From Methyloferula stellata AR4 (GTDB lineage Bacteria; Pseudomonadota; Alphaproteobacteria; Rhizobiales; Beijerinckiaceae): a stretch of 64,000 nt of DNA. The stretch lies in assembly GCF_000385335.1 (NCBI RefSeq), contig NZ_ARWA01000001.1:4170001-4234000 (forward strand). Reading direction: 5' to 3'. The notes below the pieces were generated by a model. It was not told the DNA's origin. It made no database searches and saw only the letters and a list, made by a program, of their open reading frames with translations. Both the position numbers and the translations under genes were made by a program. How positions within the stretch are numbered: position 1 is the first letter of the stretch; every line of letters begins with the position of its first letter. Shown piece by piece: positions 61,254-64,000 of this stretch.

Positions 61254-63347
61254 TTGACCGCCATCACCATGGACTCGCAGGTGCGAATGCAAATGGTCAG
61301 CGCCAGCGCTCGATCGGACCGTTTCAGCGGCGTGATCGATCTTGGACTTGAACCCGCCATCGAAGCCGATGGCAGGCGGCATACAGCCTTCGACCGCAAA
61401 CGCGTTTCCACCCGCTGGCTCGCCGGAACGATCCTCACCGGCCTGTCTGGCGCTGGCCTGATCGGCGCCGCCGCCTATGCGGCGCTCGACCACCAATCCT
61501 ATTTCGCCGAAGCGCCGTCGCCCGCCGCTCCCCCAAGACGTGATACGGCGGACGTCGGGACAAACCCCCGCAAGGCCGATCGTCTCGTCAAATCCGTCGA
61601 CATCATCGCCGCCAAGCAGAATTTCCGCGCCCCCGTTCCCATCAAGGTGGGCGACAAGGAAGTCGTCAAGATCCACTCCTTCACGCATGTCAAAACAACA
61701 TTGTCGCTGACGACGGTCGGATTTGCCGACGAAGTTCCGGCCTTCAACCCGCTCAAGCTCCTGGCCGACGCCCGCAATCCGATCGATGTGCCGCCAGAGC
61801 CAGTCCAGGATGACGCCGAAGTCTCCTGGGCGACGCGCGATTTCATGCCGCAAAATGTCTCGCCCGCAGTTGCCTTGTCGATCGACGAAGTTCGCGCTCA
61901 GGTCGCCGAACACATCAAGAATACGCTCGCTGCCGGCAGCCAAAACCAGGCGGTGAGCCTGCCGCCGCAACTTTTGCTGACGCGCACGAGCCGCGCCAAT
62001 CTCGGCCCGGCGCTCGCTTATGCCAATCCGAACGAACTCGTATCGAGCCCGTTTTCTTCGATCGAAGTCAGGATGGTGCCGGAAAACGTCTCGATCATTC
62101 CGCGCGCCGACGACACATCGCAGCAAGCAACCCAGATGCAGGAGCGCCTCGTTACCGTCAACCACGGCGAAACGCTCGAAGACGTCTTGCGGGCGCAGAA
62201 AGTTCCAGCGGACCAGATCGCCAAAATCGTCGCTGCCTTCAACGCAAAACGTGGCGATCCCGTCGTCGCGGAAGGCCGCCGCCTCAAATTGCTATTTGCC
62301 GATCTCGACGGCACGAATAAGCAGGAAACGCTCGCGCGCCTCTCCGTTTACGCTGGCGAAACGCTGGAAGCCACGATCGCCATTACCGACAAGGGCGAGT
62401 ATCTGCGTGTCGCGACGGCCCCGACAGCACCGCGCAAGCCGACGGATGCCGCGAGCACCGACGAGGAAGATGACGACGATTCCGGCGCCATGCGTCTTTA
62501 CGATTCGCTTTACGAGACCGCGCTGAAACAGGAGATCCCGCAATCCGTCATCGACAATCTCGTTCGCATTTTCGCAAATGACGTCGATTTCCAGCGCGCC
62601 GTCCGGGGCGGCGATTCCTTCGACGCCTTCTATGATGAAAGCGACGAAAGCGACGGTCATCCAGAACTTCTCTATGCCTCGATCACGGCGCGCGGCGAAA
62701 CCTATCATTATTATCGCTATCAGACGCCGGACGATTCCATCGTCGATTATTACGACCAGAACGGCCGTTCGACGCGCAAATTCCTGGTCCGCGTGCCGAT
62801 CGTGGCGGGCAAGATCACATCCGGCTTCGGCATGCGCTTCCACCCGATTCTCGGCTATACGCGGCCGCATACGGGCGTCGATTGGGCGGCGCCTATCGGG
62901 ACGCCGATCTTCGCCGCCGGCAATGGCACGATCATCAGCGAGGGCTGGGATTCAGGCTACGGCCGCCGCATCGAGATCCAGCATGCCAATGGCTATGTGA
63001 CCACCTATAATCATATGTCGGGCTTCGCCCGTGGCACAGGCGAAGGCGTACGCGTACGGCAAGGCCAGGTCATCGGCTATCTCGGCCAGACCGGCCTCGC
63101 GACCGGCCCGCATCTCCATTACGAAGTGCTCGTCAACGGCCATTTCGTCGATCCGATGAAAGTGAAACTGGCGCGCACCCGCGAATTCGACGGGCCTATG
63201 CTGGCGCAATTCAAACGCGAGAAAGACCGGATCGATGCCTTGCTCGCGAAAGCGCCGAACGCGCCGCAATTGGTCGCCGTGAAGCAGAACAATGATCGGC
63301 CGAACCTGTCCTTGACCGAGACTCCGAACTATTTGGTCGGCAGGTAA
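61254..63347 (+). CDS. M23-family metalloendopeptidase with membrane anchor
   Basis: 697 residues. A transmembrane anchor lies near 45-75 (WLAGTILTGLSGAGLIGAAA). A LysM/OapA-like segment occurs near 300-345 (VNHGETLEDVLRAQKVPADQ). The C-terminal LytM domain is intact, with zinc ligands in HTGVDWAA (His539, Asp543) and GPHLHYE (His620, His622). It should cut peptide cross-links in periplasmic peptidoglycan. TTG 61254 is used because AAGG lies just upstream; ATG 61269 is the alternative. Confidence 0.9.
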   Translation: MTAITMDSQVRMQMVSASARSDRFSGVIDLGLEPAIEADGRRHTAFDRKRVSTRWLAGTILTGLSGAGLIGAAAYAALDHQSYFAEAPSPAAPPRRDTADVGTNPRKADRLVKSVDIIAAKQNFRAPVPIKVGDKEVVKIHSFTHVKTTLSLTTVGFADEVPAFNPLKLLADARNPIDVPPEPVQDDAEVSWATRDFMPQNVSPAVALSIDEVRAQVAEHIKNTLAAGSQNQAVSLPPQLLLTRTSRANLGPALAYANPNELVSSPFSSIEVRMVPENVSIIPRADDTSQQATQMQERLVTVNHGETLEDVLRAQKVPADQIAKIVAAFNAKRGDPVVAEGRRLKLLFADLDGTNKQETLARLSVYAGETLEATIAITDKGEYLRVATAPTAPRKPTDAASTDEEDDDDSGAMRLYDSLYETALKQEIPQSVIDNLVRIFANDVDFQRAVRGGDSFDAFYDESDESDGHPELLYASITARGETYHYYRYQTPDDSIVDYYDQNGRSTRKFLVRVPIVAGKITSGFGMRFHPILGYTRPHTGVDWAAPIGTPIFAAGNGTIISEGWDSGYGRRIEIQHANGYVTTYNHMSGFARGTGEGVRVRQGQVIGYLGQTGLATGPHLHYEVLVNGHFVDPMKVKLARTREFDGPMLAQFKREKDRIDALLAKAPNAPQLVAVKQNNDRPNLSLTETPNYLVGR

Positions 63348-63639
63348 TTTTGCGAATCTGCACCTGGATGCAGATGCCGCGCAAAAGACCCGACAAGGTT
63401 TCGGCCGCGCACTTATCAAGTGTCACTTTCGTCCAAACCATAATTGCCTCATCCGCGCCCCGCTCAAAGATCAAGGCCGATGCTCGGTTCTTGTCGTCAT
63501 AATGTGCGCTAGCGCACAAAGCAGTCACCCATTTTTAAAAGCTCAAAAAACTTTCAAACACTTGAACCTTATTCTGAACCGCGACGACCAAGAGTTACGG
63601 GGCCGCCAGGACTGCCCTAACAACTCTCGGAGATCATCA

Positions 63640-64000
63640 ATGTTTCGCAAGACCCTTCTTTCGCTTAGCGCCCTCGCAGCTCTGACCGCTTCCGCTTTCA
63701 CCGGTTCGGCTTTTGCAGACGACGCGCAGACCGTAGTGCCGGGCGCCACAGCCACCGTCGCGATTGCCCCGGCCGCAATGCAGCCAAAAGGCCAAGCCGC
63801 GTTGCAGGGCGTGCTCGACCAGCTTCTTCAAGGCAAGACCGATTTCGCCGAGATTGCGCCGATGACGCGGCTCAACCTTTTGCAGCAGCAGGGCATGATT
63901 CCGGCGCTGACCATGCGCCTCCAAGGTTTCGGCGGATTGCAGTCCGTCTCGTTTGCCGGCATTCAAAACGGAACGGAAATCTATGACGTCCGCTTCGCCG
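63640..64000 (+). CDS. Exported protein of unknown function, 3' end outside window
   Basis: At least 120 residues before the window ends. The start MFRKTLLSLSALAALTASA with cleavage after SAFA-DD is a clear Sec signal peptide. The mature part is rich in alanine and glutamine (LDQLLQGKTDFAEIAPMTRL). CGGAGA lies eight bases before the ATG. I do not recognise the family; a beta-lactamase-inhibitor-like or periplasmic domain may follow beyond the edge. Confidence 0.7.
   Translation, partial: MFRKTLLSLSALAALTASAFTGSAFADDAQTVVPGATATVAIAPAAMQPKGQAALQGVLDQLLQGKTDFAEIAPMTRLNLLQQQGMIPALTMRLQGFGGLQSVSFAGIQNGTEIYDVRFA

Overview
The window looks like a chromosomal segment of an alphaproteobacterium of the order Hyphomicrobiales (Rhizobiales), possibly near Beijerinckiaceae. 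This placement is inference. It rests on GC-rich coding sequence, the housekeeping order rplU-rpmA-GNAT-obg-proB / proA-nadD-rsfS-rlmH-envC-ctpA, and short palindromic repeats of a kind common in that order. No rRNA, tRNA, insertion sequence, prophage or CRISPR array was found.

Layout. 1-2.3 kb: the end of an unrecognised gene and a Tat-type amidohydrolase. 2.6-13.6 kb: an accessory locus with a UDP-glucuronate decarboxylase-like enzyme, a 2495-residue protein built almost entirely of octapeptide repeats, and a divergent TPR/SPINDLY-type GT41 glycosyltransferase. 13.7-18.7 kb: small unknown proteins, a four-gene B-type (ba3-like) heme-copper oxidase operon with a diheme cytochrome c, and a Tat-exported beta-carbonic anhydrase. 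18.7-24.8 kb: a 2-hydroxyacid / 3-hydroxyamino-acid catabolic cluster (FAD/Fe-S dehydrogenase, GlcG-like protein, D-threonine-aldolase-like enzyme) divergent from an MFS transporter. 25-38.4 kb: a chemosensory operon (MCP, CheR, triple CheW, CheB, CheA, small CheW-like) next to a partner-switching module (two STAS proteins, two HATPases, a PP2C phosphatase and a CheY-like receiver). 38.4-43.2 kb: Ada and a single-chain MmeI-like restriction-modification enzyme. 43.3-60.8 kb: housekeeping genes (ctpA, envC, rlmH, rsfS, nadD, proA, proB, obg, rpmA, rplU) interrupted by a TPR-less GT41 protein, a receiver, a malonyl-CoA decarboxylase / CoA-transferase pair and a TetR/SDR pair. 61.2-64 kb: an M23 endopeptidase and a truncated exported protein.

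The strongest candidate for an undescribed system is at 2.6-13.6 kb. The giant Ser/Thr-rich octad protein lies head to head with a GT41 enzyme, and its largest repeat unit carries several N-X-S/T sequons. I propose a glycosyltransferase/substrate pair analogous to HMW1C/HMW1 or OGT, with repeat number free to vary by recombination. This is a hypothesis; the sequence shows only the repeats, the enzyme family and the adjacency. The chemosensory/partner-switch supercluster is the second system worth attention. Four REP-like elements with covarying apical hairpins, and a palindromic operator between a TetR gene and its SDR neighbour, are the clearest non-coding signals.
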